64,000 nucleotides of DNA from Cupriavidus pinatubonensis (GCF_019602855.1 NZ_CP080766.1:1550001-1614000), one strand, 5' to 3'; counted from the stretch's first letter, positions 34,823-44,631 are shown. Notes: generated from the letters alone by a model not told the origin. Made by a program: numbers and translations.

Positions 34823-35818
34823 ATGAACCGCCGACAATGGCTTGCCACCACAGGTGCCGCCGCGGTCAGCGCAATGCTGGCCCCGGCGCGCGCCGCCGCA
34901 CCGGCATCCGCCGCCTATCCTACCCGCCCGATCCGCCTGATCGTTCCGTTCGTGGCGGGCAGCTCGCCCGACAACTCGGCGCGGATGCTGTCGTCGGAGC
35001 TGGGCGCCCGGCTCGGACAGCCGCTGGTCGTGGAGAACATGCCCGGCGCGGGCGGCATCATCGGTGCCGGCGCGCTCAAGCGTGCGGCGCCCGACGGCTA
35101 CACGCTGGGCCTGCTGGCCAATACGCACGTGATCAACGTGCACATGTACCGTAATGCGCCGTATGATGCGGCGCGCGACTTCACGCCGATCACCGCGATC
35201 TCGGGTGGCCCCACCGCACTGGTGGTGCCGGCCGATTCGCCGTACCGCACGGCCGGCGAACTGATCCAGGCGATGAAGAAGGCGCCTGGCAAGCTCAACT
35301 ACGGCTCTGGCGGCAAGGGCAGCATCGCCCATCTGGCGGTCGAAGCGCTGCTGCACCAGACCGGCTGCGAAGCCGTCCACATCCCGTACAAGGGCGCGCC
35401 GGAAATCGTGTCCGCCATGCTGAGCCACCAGACCCAGTTCGGCATGCCAGTGCTCGCCACGGCCACGCAGTACGTGCGCAACGGACAGGTGCGCGCATTG
35501 GCCGTCTCGTCGTCATCGCGCTCGCCGTACTTCCCCGATGTGCCGACGCTCGCCGAGGTCTTGCCGCCGGGGTTTGTGATCGACAACTGGGGCGGCCTGT
35601 TCGCGCCCGCAAATTTCCCGCCGGCACTGACGCAGAGATTGTTTGCCGCCGTCACCGAAGTGCAGGCGAGCGGCCGCATGGACGCGCAGATCAAGGCCAA
35701 TGCCGGTGAACTGCGGCGCAGTGCCTCCCCGGCCCAGTTCCGCGACATGGTCGCCGCCGATAACGCCCGCTACGGCGCGCTGATGCGTTCGATCGGCATG
35801 CTTGCCGATGTCGGCTAA
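34823..35818 (+). CDS. Bug/TctC periplasmic solute-binding protein
   Basis: This encodes 331 residues. A Tat-like or Sec signal (MNRRQWLATTGAAAVSAMLAPARAAA) precedes a mature Bug fold: YPTRPIRLIVPFVAGSSPDNSARML, GQPLVVENMPGAGGIIGAGALKRAAPDGYTL, IPYKGAPEIVSAMLS, LPPGFVIDNWGGLFAP. The twin-arginine is RR in NRRQWL. Bug proteins bind small carboxylates or amides in the periplasm, often with no dedicated membrane partner. It sits between the dehydrogenase and the CoA-transferase of a catabolic operon, so it may bind the acid fed to that pathway. GGAGACAACC precedes the ATG. Confidence 0.93.
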   Translation: MNRRQWLATTGAAAVSAMLAPARAAAPASAAYPTRPIRLIVPFVAGSSPDNSARMLSSELGARLGQPLVVENMPGAGGIIGAGALKRAAPDGYTLGLLANTHVINVHMYRNAPYDAARDFTPITAISGGPTALVVPADSPYRTAGELIQAMKKAPGKLNYGSGGKGSIAHLAVEALLHQTGCEAVHIPYKGAPEIVSAMLSHQTQFGMPVLATATQYVRNGQVRALAVSSSSRSPYFPDVPTLAEVLPPGFVIDNWGGLFAPANFPPALTQRLFAAVTEVQASGRMDAQIKANAGELRRSASPAQFRDMVAADNARYGALMRSIGMLADVG

Positions 35819-35836
35819 ATCTTGCGGAGCGTTGCG

Positions 35837-36934
35837 ATGAAACCAGAGTGGTCCTGCCTCAGGGACGTGAAGATCATCGACGTCAGCCAGTTACTGCCTG
35901 GACCGCATGCCACCAGCCTGCTGATGCAGCTTGGCGCGGACGTGATCAAGGTGGAGCAGCCGGGCACGGGCGACACCTCGCGCCAGCTGGGCAAGGCGGT
36001 ATTTGCGCAGTTCAATCGTGGCAAGCAGTCCGTGGCGCTCGACCTGAAGTCGGCGCACGGCCGCGAGGCCTTCCTTGCGCTGGTGCGCGATGCGGATGCG
36101 GTGGTGGAAGGTTTCCGCCCGGGCGTGATGCGGCGGCTTGGACTCGACTACGAGGCGCTGGCCGCGGTCAACCCGGCCATCGTGCTGTGCTCGGTCTCCG
36201 GCTTCGGGCAGGAAGGTCCGTACGCGGACCATGCCGGCCATGACCTCAACTACCTGGCGCTCGCCGGCTACTGGTCGGTGCCGGTGCAGGTGCACGACAA
36301 GGTATCGCGGCCGCGTGCGCGTATCTCGGACTACGCGGCATCGGGCTATGCGGCACTGTCGCTGGCGGTGGCCATCATGAGCGCGCGTCAGAACGGCCAC
36401 GGCCAGCATCTCGACGTATCGATCCACGATGCGATCCTGTCGTGGACCGCGCACGGCGCATGGGCCGCGCGCGGCTACGAAGAGAGGCCTGCCGATGCGC
36501 CAATGGTGATGCCGGACAACGACCTGTTCGAAACGCGCGATGGCCGCCACCTGGCGCTTGGCATCCTGGAAAACAAGTTCTGGGGGAACCTGGGCGAAGC
36601 CCTTGGCGAGACCTTCCCCGCATTGCGCGATCCGCGCTTTGCACAACGGCCGGGCCGGCAGCAGCACAAGGCCGAAGTGCATGGCCTGTTGCAGGAGATT
36701 TTCAGGTCGCGCACGCTGGCCGAGTGGACGGACACGTTTGCCGCGGTCGATGTGCCGTTCTCGCCTGCGCTCGGCGCACGCGAGCTGTTTGACGATCCGC
36801 ACATCAAGGCACGCGGCACAGTTCGTCATCTGCCTGATGAGGACGCGATCGCGCTGCGGTTTCCGGTGAAGTTCTCGCTGGGTCTGCCGGATGGTGATGA
36901 CACGGTGCCGCCGCTGGGTGGCGCTGGCGGCTGA
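35837..36934 (+). CDS. Class III CoA-transferase (CaiB/BaiF family)
   Basis: This encodes 365 residues. N-terminal LRDVKIIDVSQLLPGPHATSLLMQLGADVIKVEQPGTGD is the family signature. The catalytic Asp is expected in the GHDLNYLALAG segment (~residue 140), as in formyl-CoA transferase (HDxNY). It moves CoA between acyl groups without acyl-phosphate intermediates. The ATG at 35837 has GGAG 6-9 bases upstream; a TTG at 35822 precedes that site. Last gene of the ligase-dehydrogenase-Bug-transferase operon. At 365 residues it is a little shorter than typical CaiB (~400). Confidence 0.92.
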   Translation: MKPEWSCLRDVKIIDVSQLLPGPHATSLLMQLGADVIKVEQPGTGDTSRQLGKAVFAQFNRGKQSVALDLKSAHGREAFLALVRDADAVVEGFRPGVMRRLGLDYEALAAVNPAIVLCSVSGFGQEGPYADHAGHDLNYLALAGYWSVPVQVHDKVSRPRARISDYAASGYAALSLAVAIMSARQNGHGQHLDVSIHDAILSWTAHGAWAARGYEERPADAPMVMPDNDLFETRDGRHLALGILENKFWGNLGEALGETFPALRDPRFAQRPGRQQHKAEVHGLLQEIFRSRTLAEWTDTFAAVDVPFSPALGARELFDDPHIKARGTVRHLPDEDAIALRFPVKFSLGLPDGDDTVPPLGGAGG

Positions 36935-36984
36935 CGACCGGCGACGCTGATCGAGCTGACCACGCGGAGGCCTCGTCAGCGTCG

Positions 36985-37494
36985 TCAGAGCTTCTGCTGC
37001 GCCGCGAGCGCGAGAATCTTCGCCCACCGCCGCGCATGCGTGCGTGTGGGCATGGGGATCTGCCAGAGCGGCCGGGCATTGTGCTCGAGCCGCAGGGCCA
37101 ACGCCCACGTGCCCGCATCGGTGACCGGCTCGGCGCCCGCGATGTCGGCGAAGATGAAGCGTGATTGCACGTCGCCAAGCACTACCGTGCCGAGCTTGCG
37201 GTCCGCGTCGATGCGCAGGCTGCCCCACGTGCCGCCGACAGACAGGATGCGTTCGCCCTGCCTGCGTACACCGTGGATGGCGCGCCAGCGCCGCACGCCA
37301 TCGGCAATCAAAGCGGCCAGCAGCGCGATGGCAAGCGCGACAGCGCCGCCACCGGCAGGGGTGCCGGCTGCGTCGGCGACGGCATGGTAGAGACGGACCA
37401 GCCCGTAGATCAGGGCCCCGATCAGGGCCAGGCCAAGCAGGATAAAGGGCACGTACGGCTCCGGCGCGTACCGGGCAGGCTGCCCGGCGTTCAA
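36985..37494 (-). CDS. Membrane protein of unknown function, PH-like tail
   Basis: This encodes 169 residues. Two hydrophobic helices near the N-terminus (PFILLGLALIGALIYGLVRL, ~16-35, and AVALAIALLAALIADGV, ~50-66) are followed by a soluble region of about 100 residues (SVGGTWGSLRIDADRKLGTVVLGD...) that alternates short strands. That layout resembles small bacterial membrane proteins with a PH-like domain, but no family is claimed. It is convergent with the CoA-transferase operon (50 bases) and lies downstream of the MHS transporter on the same strand (45 bases), so it may be the last gene of that unit. Confidence 0.65.
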   Translation of the reverse strand: MNAGQPARYAPEPYVPFILLGLALIGALIYGLVRLYHAVADAAGTPAGGGAVALAIALLAALIADGVRRWRAIHGVRRQGERILSVGGTWGSLRIDADRKLGTVVLGDVQSRFIFADIAGAEPVTDAGTWALALRLEHNARPLWQIPMPTRTHARRWAKILALAAQQKL

Positions 37495-37539
37495 AGCCGC
37501 GATTTTACCGGCGCCCCGGTGAAGGGCGCCGGCATGCGA

Positions 37540-38877
37540 CTACGAGAGCCGCCGGCCCAGCGTCTCCGGCACCATCCGCAGCCCGATCAGCGACACCAGC
37601 CCGCAGCCGATCAGGTAGAACGCCGGCGCATTGGGGCTGCCCGTCACGTGGATCAGCACGGTCGAGAACAGCTGTGCAAAGCCGCCGAACACCGCGATGG
37701 CCACGTAGTAGGTCACCGCCATGCCGGTCGCGCGCAGGCGCTGGGGCAGCACCTCGCTGACCAGCACCAGCGTGGCGGGCGACGTCATCGCCATCGGGAT
37801 GGCCAGGCACCCGACCACTACCAGCAGGCAAGTCAGCGACGGGAAGGTGTTGATCAGCACGAAGGCCGGATAGGCCATCACCAGCAGCGCGATGCGCGAC
37901 CACCACACCATGGTGCGGCGCCCGACCCGGTCGCTCAGCAAGCCTGCAATGGGCCCGAAGATCACCATCATGCCTGCCGCGACAAAGCCGGCCCACACCG
38001 CGTCGCCGCGCGGGATGTTGAGCTGGAACGAAGCGTAGTTGGGCAGGTAGTACGCAATCAGGTGCACGGCGGCAGCCAGGCCGGTCATCAGCAGCACGCT
38101 GGCCACGAGTTCGCGCCAGTGCGCGCGCATCAACTGCCAGCCGCCGGCCGCGGCCTTCTTGCGAGCCGGGGCCTCCAGCGTTTCTTCCAGCCGGCGGCGG
38201 ATGACCTGACCGACAGGAATGACGAGGATGCCGATCAGGAAGGCCACGCGCCAGCCCCAGTGTTCCAGGGCGTCCGGACTCAGCGTATGGCTGAGCGCGA
38301 GCGCAACCAGCGCGGCGAAGACCGCGGCAATGCCCTGGCTGGCGGTCTGCCAGCTGGTGTAGAAGCCGCGCGAACGTTCGTCCGCATACTCCATCAGCAT
38401 TGCGGTGGCGGAGCCCATTTCTCCGCCGATCGCGAAGCCCTGGACGAGGCGCGCGACGATCATCAGGATCGGCGCCATGATGCCGAACTGCGCATAGGGC
38501 GGCGTCACGACAAGGATCAGCGCGCTGAGCCCCATCAGCCACATCGACAGCAGCACCGCCGGCTTGCGGCCATAGCGGTCGGCGTAGGCGCCGATCACGA
38601 GGCCGCCGAGCGGGCGCATCAGGTAGCCCGCGCCAAACGTGCCGAAGGACAGCAGCAGCTGGCCCAGCGGATTGCCCACCGGAAAGTAGAGCGGAATGAT
38701 CAGCGTGGCAAAGAAGTTGTACACGCCGGAGTCATACAGTTCCAGCGCGCCGCCGATGGTGATCGCCGTGATGGCCGACGCCTTCGACATCGGTTTCTTC
38801 TGGTCCGGGTGGTCCGCTTGCTGGCCGGATACCGGCGGGTGCGCGGGCGCCACCATGGTGGTCGGGTCGAGAGGCAT
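37540..38877 (-). CDS. MFS transporter, metabolite:H+ symporter (MHS) type
   Basis: This encodes 445 residues with 12 predicted segments. Near the start is GGALELYDSGVYNFFATLIIP, and the loop 2-3 motif is GAYADRYGRKPAVLLSMWLMG; both are typical of the MHS group (citrate, proline/betaine, shikimate and dicarboxylate symporters). RLVQGFAIGGEMGSATAMLMEYA is the MHS helix-5 signature. Start 38877 has AGGAG 8 bases upstream; a longer frame to 38913 lies before that site. It is the likely uptake partner of the two Bug proteins and the oxidoreductase encoded upstream on the same strand. Substrate probably a carboxylate, by family. Confidence 0.9.
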   Translation of the reverse strand: MPLDPTTMVAPAHPPVSGQQADHPDQKKPMSKASAITAITIGGALELYDSGVYNFFATLIIPLYFPVGNPLGQLLLSFGTFGAGYLMRPLGGLVIGAYADRYGRKPAVLLSMWLMGLSALILVVTPPYAQFGIMAPILMIVARLVQGFAIGGEMGSATAMLMEYADERSRGFYTSWQTASQGIAAVFAALVALALSHTLSPDALEHWGWRVAFLIGILVIPVGQVIRRRLEETLEAPARKKAAAGGWQLMRAHWRELVASVLLMTGLAAAVHLIAYYLPNYASFQLNIPRGDAVWAGFVAAGMMVIFGPIAGLLSDRVGRRTMVWWSRIALLVMAYPAFVLINTFPSLTCLLVVVGCLAIPMAMTSPATLVLVSEVLPQRLRATGMAVTYYVAIAVFGGFAQLFSTVLIHVTGSPNAPAFYLIGCGLVSLIGLRMVPETLGRRLS

Positions 38878-38953
38878 TGCAAGTCTCCTGGGCGCGGCAG
38901 ACCGGTTAGCCATGTGTGGCTGCCGCGTTGTTGACGTCTGAATCTGAATGCGA

Positions 38954-38970
38954 CGCCGCCTCAGGCGGCG
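38954..38970. other. Hairpin between Bug and MHS genes
   Basis: CGCCGCC-TCA-GGCGGCG, a perfect 7-base stem with no T run, 7 bases beyond the Bug stop (38977). It may reduce read-through or protect the upstream message. Confidence 0.5.
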
Positions 38971-38976
38971 CCTGCG

Positions 38977-39954
38977 CTATTCGGGTTTGAGTCCCGCGCG
39001 CCTGACGGCGAGCGGCCATACCTTCTGTTCCGCTTCGATGAGGCTGGCGAATGCCTGCGGCGTGCTGCCTACGGGCTCGAAGCCCTGGCTGGTCAGCCGC
39101 TCGCGTACCGCTGGTTTGCCTACCGCACTTGTCAGCGCCTGGCTCAGCCTGGCGATGATTTGCGGCGGCGTACCGGCGGGCGCGACCAGACCGTACCATT
39201 CAGTGGTATCGATGCCCGGCACGCCGGCCTCGGCAAGCGTCGGCACATCGGGCAACTGCGGCAGCCGCTGCTTGCTCACCACCGCGAGCGCCTTGAGCTG
39301 TCCGGAGCGCAGCAGCGGTTCGGCCACCGGCAGGCCCGGGAACATCAGTTGCACATGGCCGCCGACCACGTCGGCCAGCGCCGGCGGCGCGCCTTTGTAG
39401 GGCGCATGCACGATGTCCACGCCGGCCTGCCGCTTGAACGATTCGCCGATCAGGTGAAGCTGCGTGCCCGGTCCCGAAGAGGCATAGCTGTAACGCCCCG
39501 GTTGTGCTTTGATCTTCGCCACCAGATCGCGCACTGAAGTTGCCACGGCCGGATTGACGACCATGACGTAGTTCAGGCTGACCAGTTGTCCAATGGGCGC
39601 GAACTCGCGCGACAGGTCCACGGTGGCGTTGGCGGACAGGCTGCGGTTGATGATCGTCGGGGTGGTCGCCACCAGCAGGGTGTATCCGTCCGGCGCCGCC
39701 TTTGCTGCCGCTGCCGCGCCGATATTGCCGGCCGCACCGGGGCGGTTATCCACCACCACGGGCTGGCCCAGGCTGACGGCGAGCTGCTCGGCGACCACGC
39801 GCGTGGCCATATCGACACTCCCGCCCGCGGGCCACGGCACGATGAGTTTCACGGGGTGATTCGGGTACGAACCCTGTGCCCAGGCCCCCGTCATCATCAC
39901 GGCCAGCCCGATCGCGCCCAGCATCTTCTGCTTGCCTTGCGTCTGGGATTTCAC
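38977..39954 (-). CDS. Bug/TctC periplasmic solute-binding protein
   Basis: This encodes 325 residues from the second of two closely spaced GTG codons; the first (39960) is only 1 base from the AAGGAG site, too close. Signal peptide KMLGAIGLAVMMTGAWAQ, then YPNHPVKLIVPWPAGGSVDMATRVV, GQPVVVDNRPGAAGNIGA and HAPYKGAPPALADVVGGHVQLMF. Clearly similar to the next gene along nearly its whole length, so the two are tandem duplicates. No TctA or TctB membrane genes are nearby; the MHS carrier downstream is the only candidate. Confidence 0.92.
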   Translation of the reverse strand: MKSQTQGKQKMLGAIGLAVMMTGAWAQGSYPNHPVKLIVPWPAGGSVDMATRVVAEQLAVSLGQPVVVDNRPGAAGNIGAAAAAKAAPDGYTLLVATTPTIINRSLSANATVDLSREFAPIGQLVSLNYVMVVNPAVATSVRDLVAKIKAQPGRYSYASSGPGTQLHLIGESFKRQAGVDIVHAPYKGAPPALADVVGGHVQLMFPGLPVAEPLLRSGQLKALAVVSKQRLPQLPDVPTLAEAGVPGIDTTEWYGLVAPAGTPPQIIARLSQALTSAVGKPAVRERLTSQGFEPVGSTPQAFASLIEAEQKVWPLAVRRAGLKPE

Positions 39955-39998
39955 AACCACTCTCCTTTACTTCTAGCGTTACTGCTTGCTTTACTGCG

Positions 39999-40979
39999 TC
40001 ATTCCAGGCGGAAGCCGGTCTGCTTGATGGCCAGCGCCCATTTCTTCTGTTCGGCGGCCATGAAGGTCGCGAACTGGGCCGGCGAACCGGCCGCGGCCGG
40101 TTCATAGCCCTTGCTGGCCAGCTGCTGGCGCACGCCGGGCGCATTCAGCGCTTTTTCGATCTCCTTGCCGAGCAGCGCTACGATGTCCTTCGGCGTGCCT
40201 GCTGGCGCCACCAGCCCATACCACTCGCTCGCCTCGATGCCCGGGTACCCGGCCTCCGCCATGGTCGGGATGTCCGGGAACAGCGGCAGGCGCTGCTTGC
40301 TGGCCACCGCGATGCCCTTGAGTTGGCCGCCCTTCACGAACGGCATCACCGCCGGCACGCCATGGAACATCATGTGGATGTGCCCGCCCACCATGTCGGT
40401 CAGCGCTTGCGGGCCACCCTTGTAGGGCGCGTGGACGATATCGACGCGGGCCATCTCCTTGAAGACCTCGCTGACCACGTTCTGCTGCGTGCCGGGGCCG
40501 ACCGAGGCATAGCTGAGCTTGCCGGGCTCGGACTTGGCACGGGCCACCAGGTCCTTGACCGAGCCGGCCACCGACGGGTTGACGACCAGCATGTACGGCG
40601 AGCTGGCCATCAGTCCCAGCGGCGCGAAGTCCTTGCCGAAGTCGAACGGCAGGTTCTTCTGCAGGCTGGCGTTGATGGCCATCGGCGCGCTGGCGACCAG
40701 CAGCGTGTAGCCGTCCGGCGCGGCCTTGGCGCCCATGCCGGCGCCGATGTTGCCGGTGGCGCCCGGCCGGTTGTCGATTACGAACTGCTGGCCCAGGCTC
40801 GCCGTCATCTTCTCGGCCACGGTGCGCGTGACGGTATCGACGCCGCCACCGGCCGGCCACGGCACGATGATGCGCACGGGGCGATTCGGGTAACCGCCTT
40901 GCGCCAGGGCGCTGGTGGCACCCGCAACGAGGGCAATGGCGCCCAGGGCATGACCCACGCGGTGCAGTACGGATTTCAT
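39999..40979 (-). CDS. Bug/TctC periplasmic solute-binding protein (tandem paralogue)
   Basis: This encodes 326 residues with signal peptide HALGAIALVAGATSALAQ. Mature start GGYPNRPVRIIVPWPAGGGVDTVTRTV, then GQQFVIDNRPGATGNIGAG, DGYTLLVASAPMAINASL, HAPYKGGPQALTDMVGGHIHMMFHGV and EWYGLVAPAGTP. These match the neighbouring Bug protein position by position, with many differences in the ligand-facing segments, so the pair may bind related but distinct acids. AAGGAG precedes the ATG. It follows the ior gene by 91 bases. Confidence 0.93.
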   Translation of the reverse strand: MKSVLHRVGHALGAIALVAGATSALAQGGYPNRPVRIIVPWPAGGGVDTVTRTVAEKMTASLGQQFVIDNRPGATGNIGAGMGAKAAPDGYTLLVASAPMAINASLQKNLPFDFGKDFAPLGLMASSPYMLVVNPSVAGSVKDLVARAKSEPGKLSYASVGPGTQQNVVSEVFKEMARVDIVHAPYKGGPQALTDMVGGHIHMMFHGVPAVMPFVKGGQLKGIAVASKQRLPLFPDIPTMAEAGYPGIEASEWYGLVAPAGTPKDIVALLGKEIEKALNAPGVRQQLASKGYEPAAAGSPAQFATFMAAEQKKWALAIKQTGFRLE

Positions 40980-41070
40980 GGCTTGTCTCCTTGTTGTCTT
41001 GTGATGGTCCCCGCGTCTCGGGTTCGGGGGACTCGCTACACCAATCGTTTTAGTCGTTCGTAGTTCGTCT

Positions 41071-44000
41071 TCAGGCTGCCACGGTGGGCCGGGCCGCTTC
41101 GCGCTGCACGTCGCCTTGCTTCCATTGCGCCGTCAGCCGTTCCCAGCGCGTCCGCACGGCGGCCACGTTGCGCGCCTTGATGTGGCCATAGCCGCGAATG
41201 TCCATCGGCAGGCGCGCAATCTCCAGCGCCAGCTCCAGGTTTTGCGCAGACAGCTTTGGCAGCAGCGCCTCGATGCCGCGGCGGTACTCGGCGATCAGCG
41301 CGCGTTCTTCCTTGCGCTCCTCGGTGTAGCCGAACGGGTCGAATGCGGTGCCGCGCAGGCCCTTGAATTTCGCCAGCACACCGAAGGCCGAGCGCATCCA
41401 CGGGCCATACGTGCCCTTGACCAGTTCACCCTTGTCGTTCTTCTTCGCGAAGAGCGGCGGCGCAAGGTGGTGCACCAGGCGCACGTTGCCTTCGAACATC
41501 GACTCGATCTGCTTGCGGAACGCGGCGCCGGTGTGCAGGCGGGCCACCTCGTATTCATCCTTGTAGGCCATCAGCTTGAACAGCGAGCGCGCCACGGCCT
41601 CGGTGAGGCGCGTGCCACCCGTGACCGACTCGGCGATCCTGACGCAGTCGATGAAGCTTTCGTACTGCGCCGCGTAGGCGCGGTTCTGGTAGCCGGTCAG
41701 GAACTCGACGTGGCGCGCCAGCAGGTCGTCGAGCGACGGCTTGCGCAAGAACTGGATCACCTGGGCATTGGCGGCGCGCACCGGTACGCGCGACATGTCA
41801 TGCGCGCACATCCGGCCCCATTCGAACGCCGCCTTGTTGCTGTCGATCTGCACGCCGTTCAGTTCGATGGCCCGCATGATCGCGTCATGCGACAGCGGCA
41901 CGCGGCCCTTCTGCCATGCGTAGCCAAGCATCATCAGGTTCGCGTAGATCGACTGGCCCATCACCTGCTTCGCCACTTGCTCTGCGTCGAAGCTGCCGAC
42001 CTGGTCCCGGCCCACTGCCTGCGCGATGCGGCCGACGGCTTCCTCGGTCTGCGGGTCCCAGTCAGGGTTGCGCACGAAGGCGGCGGTCGGGGTCACATGG
42101 CTGTTGAGCACGACATAGGTGCGCTGCGGCGACATGGCGGCAATGGTTGCCTTGCTGGCTGCGACCACCGTGTCGCACGCGATCACCAGGTCCGCCATGG
42201 CCATGTCGACACGGCTCGCATGCAGCGCATCGGGGCTCGCGGCGATCTGGATGTGGCTCCAGGTGGAACCACCCATCTGCGCCATGCCGGTGGCGTCCTG
42301 CGTGATCACGCCCTTGCCTTCCAAATGCGCGGCCATGCCCAGCACGCCGCCGATAGTCACGATGCCGGTGCCCCCGATACCCGCCACGACGATGCGCGCC
42401 GCTTCCGGCAGCACGGGCAGCGGGATGTCGGTCGGCACGGATTGGACCTTTCCGCCGGTCGACGGCTTCTTCAGCTTGCCGCCCTCAACGGTGACAAAGC
42501 TCGGGCAGAAGCCCTTGGTGCACGAGAAATCCTTGTTGCAGGTGTCCTGGTTCACCTTGCGCTTGCGGCCGAATTCGGTCTCCACCGGTTGCACGGCCAG
42601 GCAGTTGCTTTCCACCGAGCAGTCGCCGCAGCCTTCGCACACGAGCTCGTTGATGACCACGCGCTTGTCCGGGTCGACCATGGTGCCGCGCTTGCGTTCG
42701 CGACGCTTCTTGGTGGCGCAGGTCTGGTCGTAGATGATCGCCGTGACGCCGCTGACTTCGCGCAGTTCGCGCTGCACGGTGTCGAGTTCGTCGCGGTGGC
42801 GAATCGTGACGCCGGCTGCCAGGTTCGCGACACCCTTGTACTTCTCGGGCTCGTCCGTGACCACCACGATCTGGCGCACGCCTTCAGCGTGCAGTTCGCG
42901 CGACATCGCGGGGACGTCAAGCTCGCCGCCGTCCACCGGCTGGCCACCGGTCATGGCCACGGCGCTGTTGAACAGGATCTTGTAGGTCAGATTCACGCCG
43001 GCGTGGATCGACTGGCGTATCGCCAGGAGACCCGAATGGTTGTAGGTGCCGTCGCCCAGGTTGGCGAACATGTGCTTGCGCTTGCTGAACGCCGACTGGC
43101 CCATCCAGTGCACGCCTTCACCGCCCATCTGCGACCACGACGTGGTCGAGCGGTCCATCCACACCACCATGCCGTGGCAGCCGATGCCGGCGGTCGCGAC
43201 GGAGCCTTCCGGCACCTTGGTGCTGGTGTTGTGCGGGCAGCCCGGGCAGAACCAGGGCAGGCGGTCGGTGCCGCGCGAATCGCCCTGCGCGGTGGCGCGT
43301 TCCTTGGCTTCGATTTCCTTCAGGCGCACGTCCATGCGCGCGGCCACGTCGTCGGGCACGCCGAGCGCCTTGAGACGCTGCGCGATGGCCTTGGCCACCA
43401 GCGCCGGCGACAGGTCGGCCTTGGCGCGCAGCAGCCAGTCCTCGGCTGGCCGCGCGTGGCTCCATTCGCCGCCCACGCCTTCGGTGTGGTGGTACTTGCC
43501 GAACACGGCCGGGCGGGCCTGCTCGGGATAGTGGTACAGCTCGTCCTTGAGTTGCTGCTCGATGATGGGACGCTTTTCTTCCACGACCAGCACCTCGCGC
43601 AGACCATGCGCGAACTCGCGCACGCTCAGCGATTCCAGCGGCCACACCACGCTGACCTTGTGAACGCGGATGCCGAGCGCGCGGCAGGTGGCGTCATCGA
43701 GACCCAGGTCGAGCAGCGCCTGGCGCGTATCGCTGTAGGCCTTGCCGCTGGCGATGATGCCGAAGCGGTCATTCGGGCCTTCCACCACATTGCGGTTCAG
43801 CCGGTTGGCGCGCACATAGGCGAGCGCCGCGGGCCACTTGTATTCCATCATGCGCGCTTCGGCCGCCAGCGGATCGTCGGGCCAGCGGATATGCAGGCCG
43901 CCCTCGGGCACGGCGAAGTCTTCCGGCAGCAGGATGCGCACGCGGTCCGAATCGGTGACGACCGACGAGCCGGACTCCACCACTTCCTGCACGGTCTTCA

Positions 44001-44631
44001 TGCCGGACCACAGGCCGCTGAAGCGGCTCATGGCGAAGGCGTGCACGCCCAGGTCCAGGATGTCCTGCACGTTCGACGGGAAGAACACCGGCAGGCCGCA
44101 GGCCATGAAGGTGTGGTCGCTCTGGTGCGCGAGCGTGCTGCTCTTGGACACGTGGTCGTCGCCGGCGAGCGCGATCACGCCGCCCAGGCGCGACGTGCCG
44201 GCCAGGTTGGCATGCTTGAGAGCATCACCGCTGCGGTCGACGCCGGGGCCCTTGCCATACCAGATGCCGAACACGCCGTCGTATTTCTTGCTTTCCGCAT
44301 CGAAGTCCAGCTGCTGCGATCCCCACACGGCCGTGACGCCGAGCTCTTCGTTGACGCCGGGCTTGAACACGACGTGGTTGTCGGCGAGGTATTTCTTCGC
44401 CTGCCACATGGCCTGGTCATAGTTGCCGAGCGGCGAGCCGCGGTAGCCGGAAATGAAGGCCGCGGTGTTGTGGCCCGCCATGGCGTCGCGCCGGCGTTGC
44501 AACAGCGGCAGGCGCACCAGCGCCTGCACGCCGCTCATGTAGGCACGGCCGGATTCGAGCGCGTACTTGTCATCGATCGAGACAGCTTCCATGGCCTTCC
44601 GGGCCGCGTCGGGGAGAATTGGAGCGTTCAT
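41071..44631 (-). CDS. Indolepyruvate ferredoxin oxidoreductase, fused subunits
   Basis: A 1186-residue protein. It oxidatively decarboxylates aryl pyruvates (indolepyruvate, phenylpyruvate) to aryl-acetyl-CoA with thiamine diphosphate and iron-sulfur clusters. Residues ~30-700 form the IorA-like part; LPWFCPGCPHNTS (Cys462) begins the thiamine-diphosphate domain, with GDGTYNHSG as its metal motif. A [4Fe-4S] segment follows: VCEGCGDCSVESNC (from Cys665) and TCNKDFSCTKGFC. Residues ~745-930 are the gamma (IorB-like) domain with GIGGTGIVTIGG. Residues ~960-1165 are the DUF6537-type tail. The fused form is common in aerobic beta- and alphaproteobacteria. A link to the Bug pair and MHS carrier downstream is suggested only by order. 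Confidence 0.96.
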   Translation of the reverse strand: MNAPILPDAARKAMEAVSIDDKYALESGRAYMSGVQALVRLPLLQRRRDAMAGHNTAAFISGYRGSPLGNYDQAMWQAKKYLADNHVVFKPGVNEELGVTAVWGSQQLDFDAESKKYDGVFGIWYGKGPGVDRSGDALKHANLAGTSRLGGVIALAGDDHVSKSSTLAHQSDHTFMACGLPVFFPSNVQDILDLGVHAFAMSRFSGLWSGMKTVQEVVESGSSVVTDSDRVRILLPEDFAVPEGGLHIRWPDDPLAAEARMMEYKWPAALAYVRANRLNRNVVEGPNDRFGIIASGKAYSDTRQALLDLGLDDATCRALGIRVHKVSVVWPLESLSVREFAHGLREVLVVEEKRPIIEQQLKDELYHYPEQARPAVFGKYHHTEGVGGEWSHARPAEDWLLRAKADLSPALVAKAIAQRLKALGVPDDVAARMDVRLKEIEAKERATAQGDSRGTDRLPWFCPGCPHNTSTKVPEGSVATAGIGCHGMVVWMDRSTTSWSQMGGEGVHWMGQSAFSKRKHMFANLGDGTYNHSGLLAIRQSIHAGVNLTYKILFNSAVAMTGGQPVDGGELDVPAMSRELHAEGVRQIVVVTDEPEKYKGVANLAAGVTIRHRDELDTVQRELREVSGVTAIIYDQTCATKKRRERKRGTMVDPDKRVVINELVCEGCGDCSVESNCLAVQPVETEFGRKRKVNQDTCNKDFSCTKGFCPSFVTVEGGKLKKPSTGGKVQSVPTDIPLPVLPEAARIVVAGIGGTGIVTIGGVLGMAAHLEGKGVITQDATGMAQMGGSTWSHIQIAASPDALHASRVDMAMADLVIACDTVVAASKATIAAMSPQRTYVVLNSHVTPTAAFVRNPDWDPQTEEAVGRIAQAVGRDQVGSFDAEQVAKQVMGQSIYANLMMLGYAWQKGRVPLSHDAIMRAIELNGVQIDSNKAAFEWGRMCAHDMSRVPVRAANAQVIQFLRKPSLDDLLARHVEFLTGYQNRAYAAQYESFIDCVRIAESVTGGTRLTEAVARSLFKLMAYKDEYEVARLHTGAAFRKQIESMFEGNVRLVHHLAPPLFAKKNDKGELVKGTYGPWMRSAFGVLAKFKGLRGTAFDPFGYTEERKEERALIAEYRRGIEALLPKLSAQNLELALEIARLPMDIRGYGHIKARNVAAVRTRWERLTAQWKQGDVQREAARPTVAA

